Shown: positions 1 to 12,400 of the stretch, piece by piece | Position numbering within the stretch: position 1 is the first letter of the stretch | How the letters are laid out: the number at the start of each line of letters is the position of its first letter | Source: Owenia fusiformis | Taxonomy: Eukaryota; Annelida; Polychaeta; Sabellida; Oweniidae | Length of the DNA stretch: 64,000 bases | Direction of reading: 5' to 3' | Assembly (NCBI GenBank): GCA_903813345.2 | Contig: CAIIXF020000008.1 | Coordinates: 14,182,822 to 14,246,821, forward strand | The notes under the pieces: model-generated | Told to the model about the DNA's origin: nothing | Database searches by the model: none | Seen by the model: only the letters and a program-made list of their open reading frames with translations | Made by a program: the position numbers and the translations under genes

Positions 1-3000
1 ATCAAGCTCTGACATATCCAAGGCCTGTCTAGGAGGACTAGCCTGGCCTGACTGTAGTGGAGGCCCATCTTCATCATTGCCAAGGTTAGCTAACATAGCC
101 TGAAGGGTAGACCTTTTTGGCCCTGCAAAATATAATAAATATCTATCTATAATGATTTAAATGGAGTATCACATTTCAGACATTTTTGGCTCTGCTAAAC
201 ATGTTATCAGACATGATTGCTATGGAGAATCACAATTTCTGAGGATTTCTTGGGCACTTTAGGGAGTGTGTAGTTGAACTTTATTTCTTGTAAATTCTTA
301 TCCTTCTTGCTGACTTGTGTTTTTCGACACCTTGTCCAAATTCTACTATATTCACTCTTAAATGTCTACTGATATAATCAAATTAGTTACAGTAAATAAC
401 TCAAACATACGTTGTATTCCCTTTTTTCCTTTCCTCTCTTTTTTGTATTGTTCCTTTAGCTTTGTAATGAGCTGCTGGTCTACACTCCATTCCTCACCTG
501 GTGAAAGATCTTTCTTCTCTACAAGGGAATATATGAAACGTGTACATGGTCTGATAGTTCATAGTGAGTTGATAGATGTATTGTAACATAAGCTGCTGCT
601 AAATTCTATCTTAAGAGGTGAATGTTACCTTACCACAGTTGTCTCTCTTAAAAAATATAAATTCCCTTTATTATGCCCCAGTCTCACTAAATTGATCAAA
701 CTTAGTGTCCCCATTGTAACCTAGCCTTTGAATTAATTTTTCAAAATCCCTGAATATAAAAATGACAATGATTAAAGACTTACCCCATTCTGTCCCATCT
801 CCCTGACTACGGGCCTCGCCAGCGCCCTCTCCACTCTCGGACACTAAGAAGTCAAATTCTGCTAAAGCTTCATCAGTGTCTGGATCGCCAATATCTTCCA
901 TCCCAGCCATTCCTTCATTACCCGACATCTAAAGAAATAGAATGGAAAATCAGTGAGCGTGTATGATATTCAGATTAGAGTCCAAAGTTGTTGTTTTTTA
1001 TCTATGTATGCGGGGTGTCAATCATGTGGGATTCCTTCTTTACTGTAGTGCAGTGTAAATGGGTGGGTGCAAGCCCTTTTTTAAAATCTCAGGTGAGTGT
1101 TGCACCTACTTGCTTAATGCTAGGATGATCACTAGATGTGTTAATATTTGGACAGGAATTTACCTTAGCACTACGTCTCTCCATCCTCTCATCATTGTCA
1201 TCATCAGCAGGTCCTCCCTCCTCATCACTGAGGTTATCATCATCATCATCTACTACATTCTCACTGGCCAGGAAGTCAAATGTAGACAACACTGCTGCCT
1301 CACTGTCCATTAACGCATTCTCTCCTAGTGATCCTGGGATTTTCTTCACATTTCTAAAACATAGAAAAGTTTTACTTGCAACAAATGACAGAATGTGATT
1401 ATGTTGAATTTAACGATTTAAGTTTAATAAATGTAGAGGTAAACTAACATAGAGAAAATCTGAGAAATTGACAAGCCGAAGCTAAAACTAAAACTCTGTT
1501 TGGACCTAAAGGGTACAATATAGAGCTGGTATAATTCGGATTAAACACCCTGTTTTGAAAAAACCATTGGGAGATCAATAAAATAACAGATGTAACTTTT
1601 ATAAGTTGTAACAATTTCAATGCATTAATGATCCCAGATGACACATATAGGTCATTTATTGGTGAGCTCCAGATTTTAGGATTAATACCTCCAAACTCAA
1701 TTTTAGCTATAACCCCTTCTTACATGATTATCAGAGTTTCAGATCCTCAGTAAAACAATACTAGTATGAATGGCAAGTTTTTTGGAAAAATTACTAGTAT
1801 GAGTTTTACTAGTATTTTTAAAAATTACTTGTAATTGAAAGTAAATAACTTGTGCGAAAACTCCAGGGCCAACAGAGGACCCCCTTGGTTTAGGCCTTCA
1901 ACTTCCTACTGACTCCCTGGACTCAATGACACTTCCTTTGTTGGCATTGTCCTTTTTACCAGGAATTTATTCATTTACATTAATTGATGTATGTCACATT
2001 TGTGCACAATATTATAAAAAATATGCAATACATATTCACAATTCTTTAATTGAATCACTGCAAACACTAGAATTGTTATATTCATGAACTCCGTCTGATT
2101 CTGAATTAAATCTTGCTGAATTGGCAAGCCATACTCTTCACTTCCGGTTTTTCGACAAGGACAAATAACTCAGTATTTCTCAAATACTGTTGATTATCTG
2201 TCATTTTCACTTCAGATTTATCTTCTCTAAGGTATGTTAGTTCATGGTATTTTATTCTGATTATGTCTTGAGTAGAATTTTTGGGTTTTATAGAAGGGAT
2301 AATAGATTAATTGCTCAGGGTTGAATTCTAAAAAAGATTTCATTTTTTGGCGCAAAGCTTTGACTAGGCCCCTAAATGGGCGGGGTTTAGTCTCCAACTG
2401 GTTCAAGCGCTCAGTAAAAAGGGTTTTAAGAGATCACATATCCCAGAATTTGACCGGACACTGCATAATGCGTGTGTACGGGATACAGGTTAATTGCGCA
2501 GAACATTTACAATATAGATTTTGCAGGCAACTTTTCTCCGGGGTTATATCCAGGCTTATATCATATGTTTGCGCGAGAAATACACCTAAAATCTCCCAAG
2601 AAAAGATTTGATTGGAAAAAGTTTAAAACTTTTTGGAAAAATGTCTCTATATTTGACAAAACGTGTGGTTAAAAGGGGATGTAACGCTACAAACAAATAA
2701 GTTGAGTGAGAGGAATTACTACGAGTTTCGAGATCATGCTATACTCGTACGAATGGCAAGTATTTTGAAATTATTTCTCGTATTTGACAAATTACTCGTC
2801 AAATTACGAGTATACGAGTGGGGATCTGAGCCTCTGATGATTATATACCTTTAGCCAGACACTGTAATGAGCACACAAGCTTACTTCCCCTATTCATTTT
2901 TGTCCTCTATTTTTAACAAATCAACCCTACCCTTGGTCTTTCAATGAAGAAATATTACCTTCTCTGCTGTTCCGCTTGTGGCTTCTCCCCCCTAGCATCT

Positions 3001-6000
3001 CCATTAACCATGGGTGGAGCATTGTCATCCTCCTGTGGTTGTAGACCTAATATTGAACGTACCCTTGCTGATCTCACATCTATGATTGTGTCAGTGTATC
3101 CTATCTCTTGTAAATACCTACATGAAGTTACAGAACAGACATGTTGAGAAATGAGAAGAGTTGAATAACTTAAAGTGGCGTAACTTGTGATATGACTAAC
3201 TATCTTGTAACTTTGGGTAAGCTTTGATCAATACTGTGTTAAGTTGGATAGATTATCACATCAAATTACTCGTAATGTAATTGTTTAGTAAATACGCATG
3301 TTGAGTTTTGTGTTTTGTGAAACATTGAACACTTTTTACTCCTTTCAAAAGCCTACATTTAAATAACCCATTGGTAGATATGATAAGTATTTGTTTAGGT
3401 CACTTACTGTCGTAGTAACTGGCGTCCTTGTTTCCATGTTACATTACTATTTGGCGTTGTTATGTGTTCATTTTCCAAAGATTCTTCATCCTCCTTCTTT
3501 TCAAAGCTCGGTGGTTTCATGTCTCCTTGATTAAGCTCAGTTCCGTACTTCAGCTTGTGGAATTTGGCTCTGAAAACACAAATATTAAGTTGATCAAAAC
3601 ACTTTGATTTTAGGTTTCAAAATTAACTAAGTTCTTAATTTTGATGCTGTTCTTTCATCTCTTCTAATGTTCCAGACAAAAGAATATATTTTTTGAATTT
3701 CAATAGTCTTGTATAAAAGTGTATTTGCAAATACATGTACATGTATTACAAAGTTACAGTCATTTTAAAATTTAGTGTTTGGTCAAAATCAAGTTCAATT
3801 TTACACCAAATCACTAGTCAATGTGTCTTTCCGGGCCATCTTAACAGTAGCAATTCTTTGCAGGTTGGATGGATATTGAGTTGGAAAAAGAGAACGGTGA
3901 GGGTAGAAACTCAAAGGAAACTCATCTGAAATGCCTTAACAGGTTTTAAGAGGGTTATAAAACTCTACACCCCTATTTGAAGGGCTTTTAAGGTCATATC
4001 TGAAAATAATTGCTGCTGTTAACATGGCCAAGGGGGGGACTCATTGACTAGTAATGTGGTGTAAAATTGAACTTTATTTTGACAAAACACTAACTTTTAA
4101 AATGACTGAGATATATATTAGATGGAAACAATACCAAAATATCAAAGTTATACTCAGAATTGGTTGGAAATTATAATTAAGATTCTCAAGAAAAATGTTA
4201 TTTTCAAGGCCAACTTTAACATTTTAGTGTAAAAATTTTCCAATAGTGTACATCACTTCATCAAGTAAAAGGAAAAACAGTCTAATAGATTAGTATTCAT
4301 GATCATTTCCAAAATATTGTTCGACTGACAGACAGGTTCATATTTATCACTACATGTATCAAACTTTGTCTAATGGGATAATTACATCAAAGTTCCATTG
4401 TAAAATTTCACATTTAACTCACCTTTCTTGCTTCAGTGCAAATTCTAACATTTTTATTCTTCTAACTAAGTCATGTTTGAGATTTTCTTGTCCCTTACGC
4501 TCGCCCTGTAGGAAGGCAATCCTGGCCTGAAAGTAGAGAGAAATAAAAATATATATATCAGGTGCTTCAGAATCAAGGGATGGCTTCAGCTTTAGCTGAA
4601 ATTAATGTATTTGACAGTTTTGGTTGTTCAAGGACACATTGATAATATTTATCAAAAAATTGCTACATATGTTTAACACTCAACAGTCTACATCTTTCAC
4701 TGTCATATGCTGAGTTAGCAAGATGCATGACCATCCAACAGAGACTGACAGTAAAAGCCAGGTGTGGCTCAGGAATGATGCCTTGGAGTATTCTTAACAA
4801 TTTTATTCTAGAGTATCTAAAAACCCAGGTTCTACATTTAATGTCTGATGTTTCTCAGAGCTCTAAGGATATACACTGTGACAAACTCATGTAGAGTATT
4901 TGACAGAAATGACACCAACTGGGATATGATTTTTAATTTTATCGGAAAATCCTAATGACTGTCTCTGTTTCAAAAGATTCAAACTGGGGCAAACTATCAG
5001 TGAGACTGATAATTTGATTTCATAAGCCTTTTGCAGATTATTGATGTAGAACATAACTTTCATTTTTCTTACACTCCAGTATTTCCGGAGATGTAGCCTT
5101 GGTCATGGGCTTTCAAGAAAAAGTTGAAAGCCATGTTGAAAGTCCATGCCTTGGTTCATCAATTTTTGTCACGACCACAATTTTTATTTCTTGGAAAATA
5201 TTTAAACAAATAATTAGGAACTATTGGGTGTAACAAAGTAGGCATATCCTTTCTTAAATAGGACTTGCTCTGCAAGACATTTGGGGACATCAAGTCAGTA
5301 ACTCATTTCAGTATCTCATTTTTGGGTGTCACGACTCTTTGGGAGGGGGATGGCTGGGACAAGGATATGTAAGGATGTAAGCCGTATTTTGTGCCTTCAC
5401 AAAGAAATATGAATCATTGAAATATTCATTGTAAAATACTTCATGTATTGTAATTCACTTTCAGTTTGTGCGTAATGCATCTGACCCTTGTGCTGAACAA
5501 ATGTGCCAAAAAGGAGACAATTTCAATTTGTGAAAATACATAGATCTATGAGGCATATCAATACTTGCTCTTAGATTCAAAGAAATAAAGCTAAATCCTA
5601 GAAACAAGGCTTACCCTTGAATCAAATAAACAAAATATGGATGCATTTTTGTAAATAATTGCAGAGGGTTCGACATTCGGGGACAACATCAGAGAAAAAC
5701 ATAAAACCACTTTCCAATGGGAATATGAGAAACCTGCCATAGTCCTTGATTGCTAATTGGCCTATGGTTAGAAAGGGTTTTCATGAAAAATGTATGTTCA
5801 AAATGTTCTGTCAATTTTGGCGGCCATCTTGGATTTTTCATTGAGCAAATATTTTCAAGAAAACATGTCGAATTCCTCTGTACAACGCCATTTAACACCA
5901 ATCATCCACTTTGATAATAATACATAATCCACGGATACGCTTCCGGGTATATGATCGAAAGTAAAAATGTTTAGGTACCTGAAGTTCTGCCCTTTCAACT

Positions 6001-6191
6001 TCCCACTGGGCTCGTTCCATTTCAAAACGAGCCCATTCTGTCTGTAAAAAGTGTAGTATTCCGGGCATTGAATACTGAGTTCGCTGCAGTGCTTCTTCGT
6101 GGTTTGAGTTGTGATTTCTTGATGAAACGTTGGTGAGCGCTTGGGCTTGATTGCCCTGCCCAATGTGATTTAATCCAGGACCGTCTTCCAT
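1..6191 (-). CDS. STRN: Striatin, N-terminal part (8 exons; 3' end outside window)
   Basis: Striatin scaffolds PP2A and germinal-centre kinases in the STRIPAK complex. Coding exons, 5' to 3' on the minus strand: 6191-5979, 4526-4423, 3569-3408, 3117-2959, 1353-1164, 928-784, 518-411 and 122-1. All junctions are GT-AG and the reading frame holds across every join. Residues ~40-71 hold the caveolin-binding and coiled-coil start (PGILHFLQTEWARFE), and exon 2 continues the coiled coil (RKGQENLKHDLVRRIKMLE). Exons 3-4 hold the calmodulin-binding part (WKQGRQLLRQYLQEIGYTD), and exons 5-6 the acidic FDFL segments. The 411-518 exon has LITKLKEQYKKERKGKK, and the last partial exon has STLQAMLANL. The WD40 repeats expected at the C-terminus lie beyond position 1. 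ATG 6191 is chosen because it precedes the first conserved block; an in-frame TTG lies 6 nt upstream. One striatin per genome is usual in invertebrates, so it is probably co-orthologous to STRN, STRN3 and STRN4. Confidence 0.96.
3749..4108. repeat. Internal fragment of the TIR element at 45863-46507
   Basis: This part of striatin intron 2-3 matches the core of the 45.9-46.5 kb element. Shared blocks include the 'gttacagt..tttagtgttt' start, the 'cattgactagtaatg' segment and the 'gtgtaaaattgaac' block. Both arms face each other as in the full element, but the outer CAGGGTGTCCC ends are missing, so it is an old truncated copy or a shorter family member. Confidence 0.65.
5103..5149. repeat. Imperfect hairpin of the CATGGGCTTTCAAC family
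   Basis: CATGGGCTTTCAA is followed by GTTGAAAG, with a further GTTGAAAGTCCATG. The same words form tight hairpins at 6966-6993 and 46841-46879, and a half-site lies at 48036-48053. It sits in striatin intron 1. Confidence 0.6.
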
Positions 6192-6434
6192 TTTCAAAAT
6201 TTTATGTCCGCCATTGCAAAATTATAGATGGCGCATTTGCAATTTATGACGTCATTATAATTAATTTATAATTGATGAAGTTTTGAAGTTTCTTGTAAGT
6301 TTGTATATCAAATGTTCCCAAAAAATAAAAAAATGTTTTACTGTTACATCAAATATAGCTAGTCGTCGATGAACAGTTGAATTAATAACACTGCCATCTT
6401 TTATCGATTCTTCAAAGTAAATCATTCTGAAAAA
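6192..6434. promoter_or_regulatory. Bidirectional promoter region, STRN / AP4S1
   Basis: Only 243 bp separate the two divergent start codons, so both 5' UTRs and the core promoters must lie here, or slightly inside the genes. A full palindromic CRE/ATF site TGACGTCA is at 6247-6254, with a YY1-like GATGGCGC about 20 bp to its left. There is no obvious TATA box at a fixed distance from either ATG. Transcription start sites are not visible from sequence. Confidence 0.7.
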
Positions 6435-9400
6435 ATGATAGATTTTCTTCTCTTAGTGAATAAACAGGGACAATTGCGACTAGAGAAGCAGTTCAGTTAC
6501 AAGGATAATACTACCAAATCTTCTCTTATATCGAATGTGGTGAGAGAGAGTCTTACGAGGGGCGAAAAACAGGTAAGAAAGCATCAGATACAGGGTGTCC
6601 CTCAAAAACAGTAAACTTCAAATATTCAATAATTTTCAACATAAAGTCAGTGCTCAGGAACAAAGCAAACATACATGTACTTACCGTCTTTGCCATAGGC
6701 CCCAGAAACATTTTTAAACAAATTACCAAGGAAATAAACTTGACTCGATTTTTTTAGGTTTACGAAAAAAACCGACCGCCATCCACCGACCAGTCACTCT
6801 CCACAATTGGGTACATGTGGATGGTGGTCAGCTGTCAGTCTTTTACATAAGGATGAAAAAATGCAAAATTAGAAGAAAGTAAAACTAAAACTGAGAATCC
6901 AATGACAATATAGTACCTTTACAAGGTCGTGATTTAAAAATATATGGTTTTAAATTTTAATAATTTCATGGGCTTTCAACGGAAAGCCCATGATCATTTC
7001 AAATCACAATGAAAAACATAACATCGTCGTGGTGTGTAATGTAATATTCTTAAGTGATGTATGAGTTGTTAAAAGACCAATTTCATTCTGGTTAATCACT
7101 ACTAACCAGAATAGTGGGGTCGGTCTTTTTTGTAAAGCTTTTTTTTAGACTTATTCCCACCCTTATACAAATTTACTGGCTGTCACAGCCCGCTGTCACA
7201 GCGCTCTCACAGCCCGCTGTCACAGCGCTCTCACAGCCCGCTGTCACAGCGCTCTCACAGCCCGCTGTCACAGCGCTCTCACAGCCTGCTGTCACAGCGC
7301 TCTCACAGCCCGCTGTCACAGCGCTGCGACAGCGCTCTCACAGCGCTGTGACAGCCCATCGGAATGTACCATGCAAATGAGGCTGCGACAGCGCTCTCAC
7401 AGCATTGCCATATATGGCATTGATTATGCATCCTTCCAACACATAAATTTTAGTTACCTATAGCAACAAGACAAGAAGATAAGGGATATCAGAAAACATT
7501 TAGCTACCAAGACCCTGCATTTCCATCTAACTGATGACAATATATTTGCAACCTAGATCAAGTTTGCATTTAATTAGAAACTTACTTTATGGATTCAAGC
7601 CAGCTTATATATCTATGCACTCCTTATTTGGTTTTTGCCTTGAATTCCATTGTTCAGTTTGAAAGATGTGTAATAGCTGTTATTGTACATGTACATGCAA
7701 ATTGCCCCAACTGTATCAATTTTATCCTTTATGATGCACTATAATGTCTATATGTGCTAATACATTGATATTTCAGACCTTTAGTTTAACCATGCAGTAT
7801 GTACTAACTTGCACAAAATTCATTTCATTTGATCCTTTTTCTTAGATCACTAGAACATTCCAAAGGTATCTATAAATAATCAGTAGTACAATACCTTACA
7901 TATGCTTTGTAAATTAGTAATGATATGATGGCCATTTCAGCATAACTCCTTTGTTCTTTCCTCCTACAAAATTCCTGCTCTAACTGATTTTTAGTTTGAA
8001 TTTTTTAACCCACAATGCATTGGTACTTCCTGCTGTGAGAGGGCTGTGAGAGCGCTGCCACAAACTGTGGCTAAGAGAGCATGTTGCTGTAATTGATCCA
8101 GCCACTTAATTACTGTCACATCCCTCTCGCAGCGATGGATGGAAATAGAATGCTGTGACAGCGCTCTCACAGCGTTTTCGCAGCGTATGGATGTGAGAGG
8201 ATTGTTGCTGAAATTGATCCAGCCATCATTTTAAGCCTATATGCTGTCACAGCGCTGCGACAGCGCTGTCGCAGCAATTATTTTCCGTAAGGGCAGGGCT
8301 GGGTGACTGGGTACCTAACGGTCCTAGCAGGGTTACCAACTTTCAAAGTTGCACATTTTCCCCTAATATAGTAGCTTAACATGTCGAACACTAAATAGAC
8401 AAAGCTTCCCTAGTAGGACTACCGTTCGCTATTTAAACATTATCATTTTTCCCAAGAACCTGTAAGAGATTAAATTTGACTCGATTTTAATTTAATTTAA
8501 TTTGTCTTTTAAATGTATACCAGTATAAAATACGTACATATACGTTTTGATGAAACAAATTAGATTAAGGAACAAAAAGTGTAAACATTATTAATAAAAA
8601 TACTCAATTTACACTTGGATTATTATCCCATCGAACAAAGTTCGGAGGGATATAAGGAACGCCTCCGTCCATCCATCCGTCCGTTCGTACGTCAGTACGT
8701 ACGTACGTACATCCATATGTCCATCCGTCCGGGCAATAACTCAAATACCATTGGCCCTATTTTGTTCATATTTTGTACACATATACCCAATGGGTGTAGA
8801 AGTTCTGCTCGAAAACTGATTTTCAAAATGGCTGCTCATTTTAAAATGGCGGCCATTTTAGTGCTGATTTAACAGTAATTAAGGGACTGCATATAAAACT
8901 ATAATAGCAATATGTTTTAAATGTAAAAAAGTTATATAGGACATTGATAAGCTAGAAATGTAAATACATGTACAGAAGAAATACACAGCAGCCATCTTGA
9001 AAAATGGCCGCCTTTGCACATCATTTTACGATTTTTGCTGTAACTTGAAAAGTAGTGGAGCGATTTTGTTCATATTTGATATGTGAATACTTTAAGCATG
9101 GCACAATGTCTAATGACATTTTGGGTAGTAGGCAGCCATTTTTCAAAATGGCCACCATTTTTACGTGTGTTATTTTACATTTTTAGCTCACATGGTGAGC
9201 TTTTGCAATCACTCACTTGTCCGTCTGTCTGTCCGTCTGTCCATCCGTCTGTCCGTCTGTCCGTTCGTCTGTCCGTCAACAATAGTGGCACGTTTTAAAA
9301 CCTCTGTCGATAGGATTCCTGTTTTAAGTTATTTCTGTTCAACATCAATACAGAAAACCCCCCTATGACTCCTGGTTCAAAAACTCGCCTATTTTCAAAA

Positions 9401-12400
9401 TGGCCGTCACTTTTGTCTCGCGAAATTCACTTTTAGCCCATTTCCTAGCTAACCTCTGTCGATAGCTGGATTCCTGTTTTAAGTTATTTCTGTTCAACAT
9501 CAATACAGAAAACCCCCCTATGACTCCTGGTTCAAAAGCTCGCCTATTTTCAAAATGGCCGTCACTTTTGTCTCGCGAAATTCACTTTTGACCCATTTCC
9601 TAGCTTTACAAATAATTTCAGGTGTCCTACATTGTAAAAATCCATGTCAATGTAAAGGGTAGATATATGAAATAATTTTGTTACAAAAAATCAGCGAAAA
9701 ATTGTATCCATTTTTTTATTTTCAGCCATTTTAGTTAACATTGATTTGTCTATCTGACTCGCGAAATCCACTTTCTGTGGCACGTTTTAAAACCTCTGTC
9801 GATAGGATTCCTGTTTTAAGTTATTTTTGTTCAACATCAATTCAGAAAACTCCCCTATGACTCCTGGTTCAAAAGCTCGCCTATTTTCAAAATGGCCGCC
9901 ATTTTTTTCTCGCGAAATTCACTTTTGACCCATTTCCTAGCTTTACAAATAATTTCAAGTGTCCTACATTGTAAAAATCCATGTCAATGTAAAGAGTAGA
10001 TGTATGAAATAATTTTGTTACGAAAAATCAGCGAAAAATTATATCCATTTATTTATTTTCAGCCATTTTAGTTAACATTGATTTGTCCATCTGTCTCGCA
10101 AAATCCACTTTTGAACCATTTACCTTAAACCCTCTGTCGATAGGATTCCCATTTTAAGTTAATTTTGTTCAACATCAATACAAAAAACTCTCCTATGACT
10201 CTTGGTTCAAAAGCTCGCCTATTTTCAAAATGGTTGCCATTCTTGTTTCGCGAAATTCACTTTTTGCCCATTTCCTAGCTTTACAAATAATTTTAGCTGT
10301 CCTGCATTGTAAAAAGCCATGTCACTGTAAAAGGTAGTTGTATGAAATAATTTTGTTACAAAAAATCGGCAAAATATTATATCCGTTTTTTTTTTATTTT
10401 CAGCCATTTTAGTTAACATTGATTTGTCCATCTGTCTCGCGAAATCCTCTTTTGGACCATTTGCTTAAAACCTCTGTTGAAAGGATTCCAGTTTCAAGTT
10501 ATTTTTGTTCAACATCAATACAAAAAACTCCCCTATGACTCCTGGTTCAAAAGCTTGCCTTCAATTTTAGGCTCAAGGGATACATAGAGCCCATGGTCCC
10601 ACCATAGGCCAAGGGTAAAGTAATAGTAAGCCTTATATAGAAGAGACAGGTGAACAAGTCTGACTTAGACCCCCGGGGGGTTCACTGTATATAAAACTCG
10701 ACGGGGGTCCTAGGCTGAAGCCTCAAATATCAATATGTTCCCATACCAATCTGTCAAATTTCAATATGTTCCCATACCAACGAAAATAATGCCCAAAGGC
10801 CATACCAAATGTCCAAAAATATAGGACCAATGCCATACCAAATGTTCAAATATAGGACCAATTATTTGCCATACCAAATGCCCAATTATGGGACCAATGC
10901 CATACCAAATGTCAAAATGTAGGACCAATGCCATACCAAATGTCCAAATATGGGACCAATGCCATACCTTAATTCATAATCTCGCGAGACTTCATCAAAG
11001 CCTATGATTGGTCCTCATTTCCCAGGAAAAGGGCTAAAATTCAAAAGTTGCAGAAGGCCCTGGAAAAGAAGATACTTCGGGAAACGATCTAAAACAACTT
11101 CAAATTTGCAACTACTGGACCAATGCCATACCACGAATGTTAGGTAACGTATCTACAACGACCATTCTCATACCAGAAGAGCAAAAGTCCGACCATTGCC
11201 ATACCTCAGAAGTCAGAAATTTCCGGGCATTCCCATACCAAATCCTAAAATATGGGTCCATTGCCATACCAAGCGTTGAAAAAGGTACCCCACATGCGCC
11301 GAGAATCCCCGTCAAGGTTTATATATAGTGAACCCCCCGGGCTTAGACCACTTGTTAAGATGGAGATTTCAACAATATTTAGTGTATTATTTTCAAAAAG
11401 CAATGGGGAGTTGATAGAAAATTGATAGTTTGTAGCTCTTACCTAAGATTGAAACTCAGTCAGATGATATAGAGTGAATAATGCTGTCTAAAAGATAGAA
11501 TTTCTGAAAACCTGCAATTCCTTGGCAAGTTCATTAGTAAACAAGTGATCTGATTGGTCACTGCAGCTGACCTCCCTGACCTCCAGCAGTGACAATTTCC
11601 CAATTTCTGTATTAACCAACCAAATCAGTTTCAGCTTGCCAGGCAATTGCAGATATCCATAGTTGTTGTTTTATATGCAGTATTATATGCAGTTTTTAGA
11701 TAAAGATTTGAAAAAACAATGATATAAGTTTGAAAAACACTTTGAAGAAAATTTTGGAGAGATTTGGGAATACAATTTGATACCAGTAAGGAGAACTAGT
11801 GCCAAGACTAAACTTTAGAAAAATTTTCAGTCTTACTTGTGGACCTGTCTCTTCTATACAGCTTACTATTACTTTTCCCTTGGCCTATGGGTCCCACAAT
11901 GGGTAATACTGGGCTTGAGTATTAAATAGCAGTGGGTTATAAAATCTATTCAAAGCATAATCAGATGAGACACATCCATTAAAGATTCTCTTGTGTGTGC
12001 CATTATCTCATCTTGATCTATCTACGCTGGTTTAACAATGTGCATTATCTTGGAAGTGATATGAATATGCTCCAACACTTGACCTTTCATGTATTTCAGT
12101 GTTCATTCTTCTCAGAGAAAGGAGGGACAAAGGTTGTTTACAAGAAATATGGTGCACTGTGCTTCATCTTAGGAGTGAGTGAGGATGAGGTAAGATGCAT
12201 TGTTTATTAGTGCCATGCACATGCATTGTTTGAGTCAGTAATGGTTGAAGCAATCTTGTGTTCTTAAAAACTATGATTTCAATTTTTATCACACCCTTAG
12301 GTGCTATATTGTAATCAGTTTGCCGGGTGGTTGGTTGGGCGGGCGGGCGTCCCGAATAATCTTGTCTACAGGTTTCCAGCCAAACCGTTTGAGGTTACTC

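Noticed and set aside
7114-7380. Protein made of SQPAVTAL repeats
   Set aside because: Pure translation of a 24-bp minisatellite in an intron.
8615-9368. Open frames in CCGT-rich sequence
   Set aside because: Microsatellite translation (SVRLS-type strings) inside dispersed repeats.
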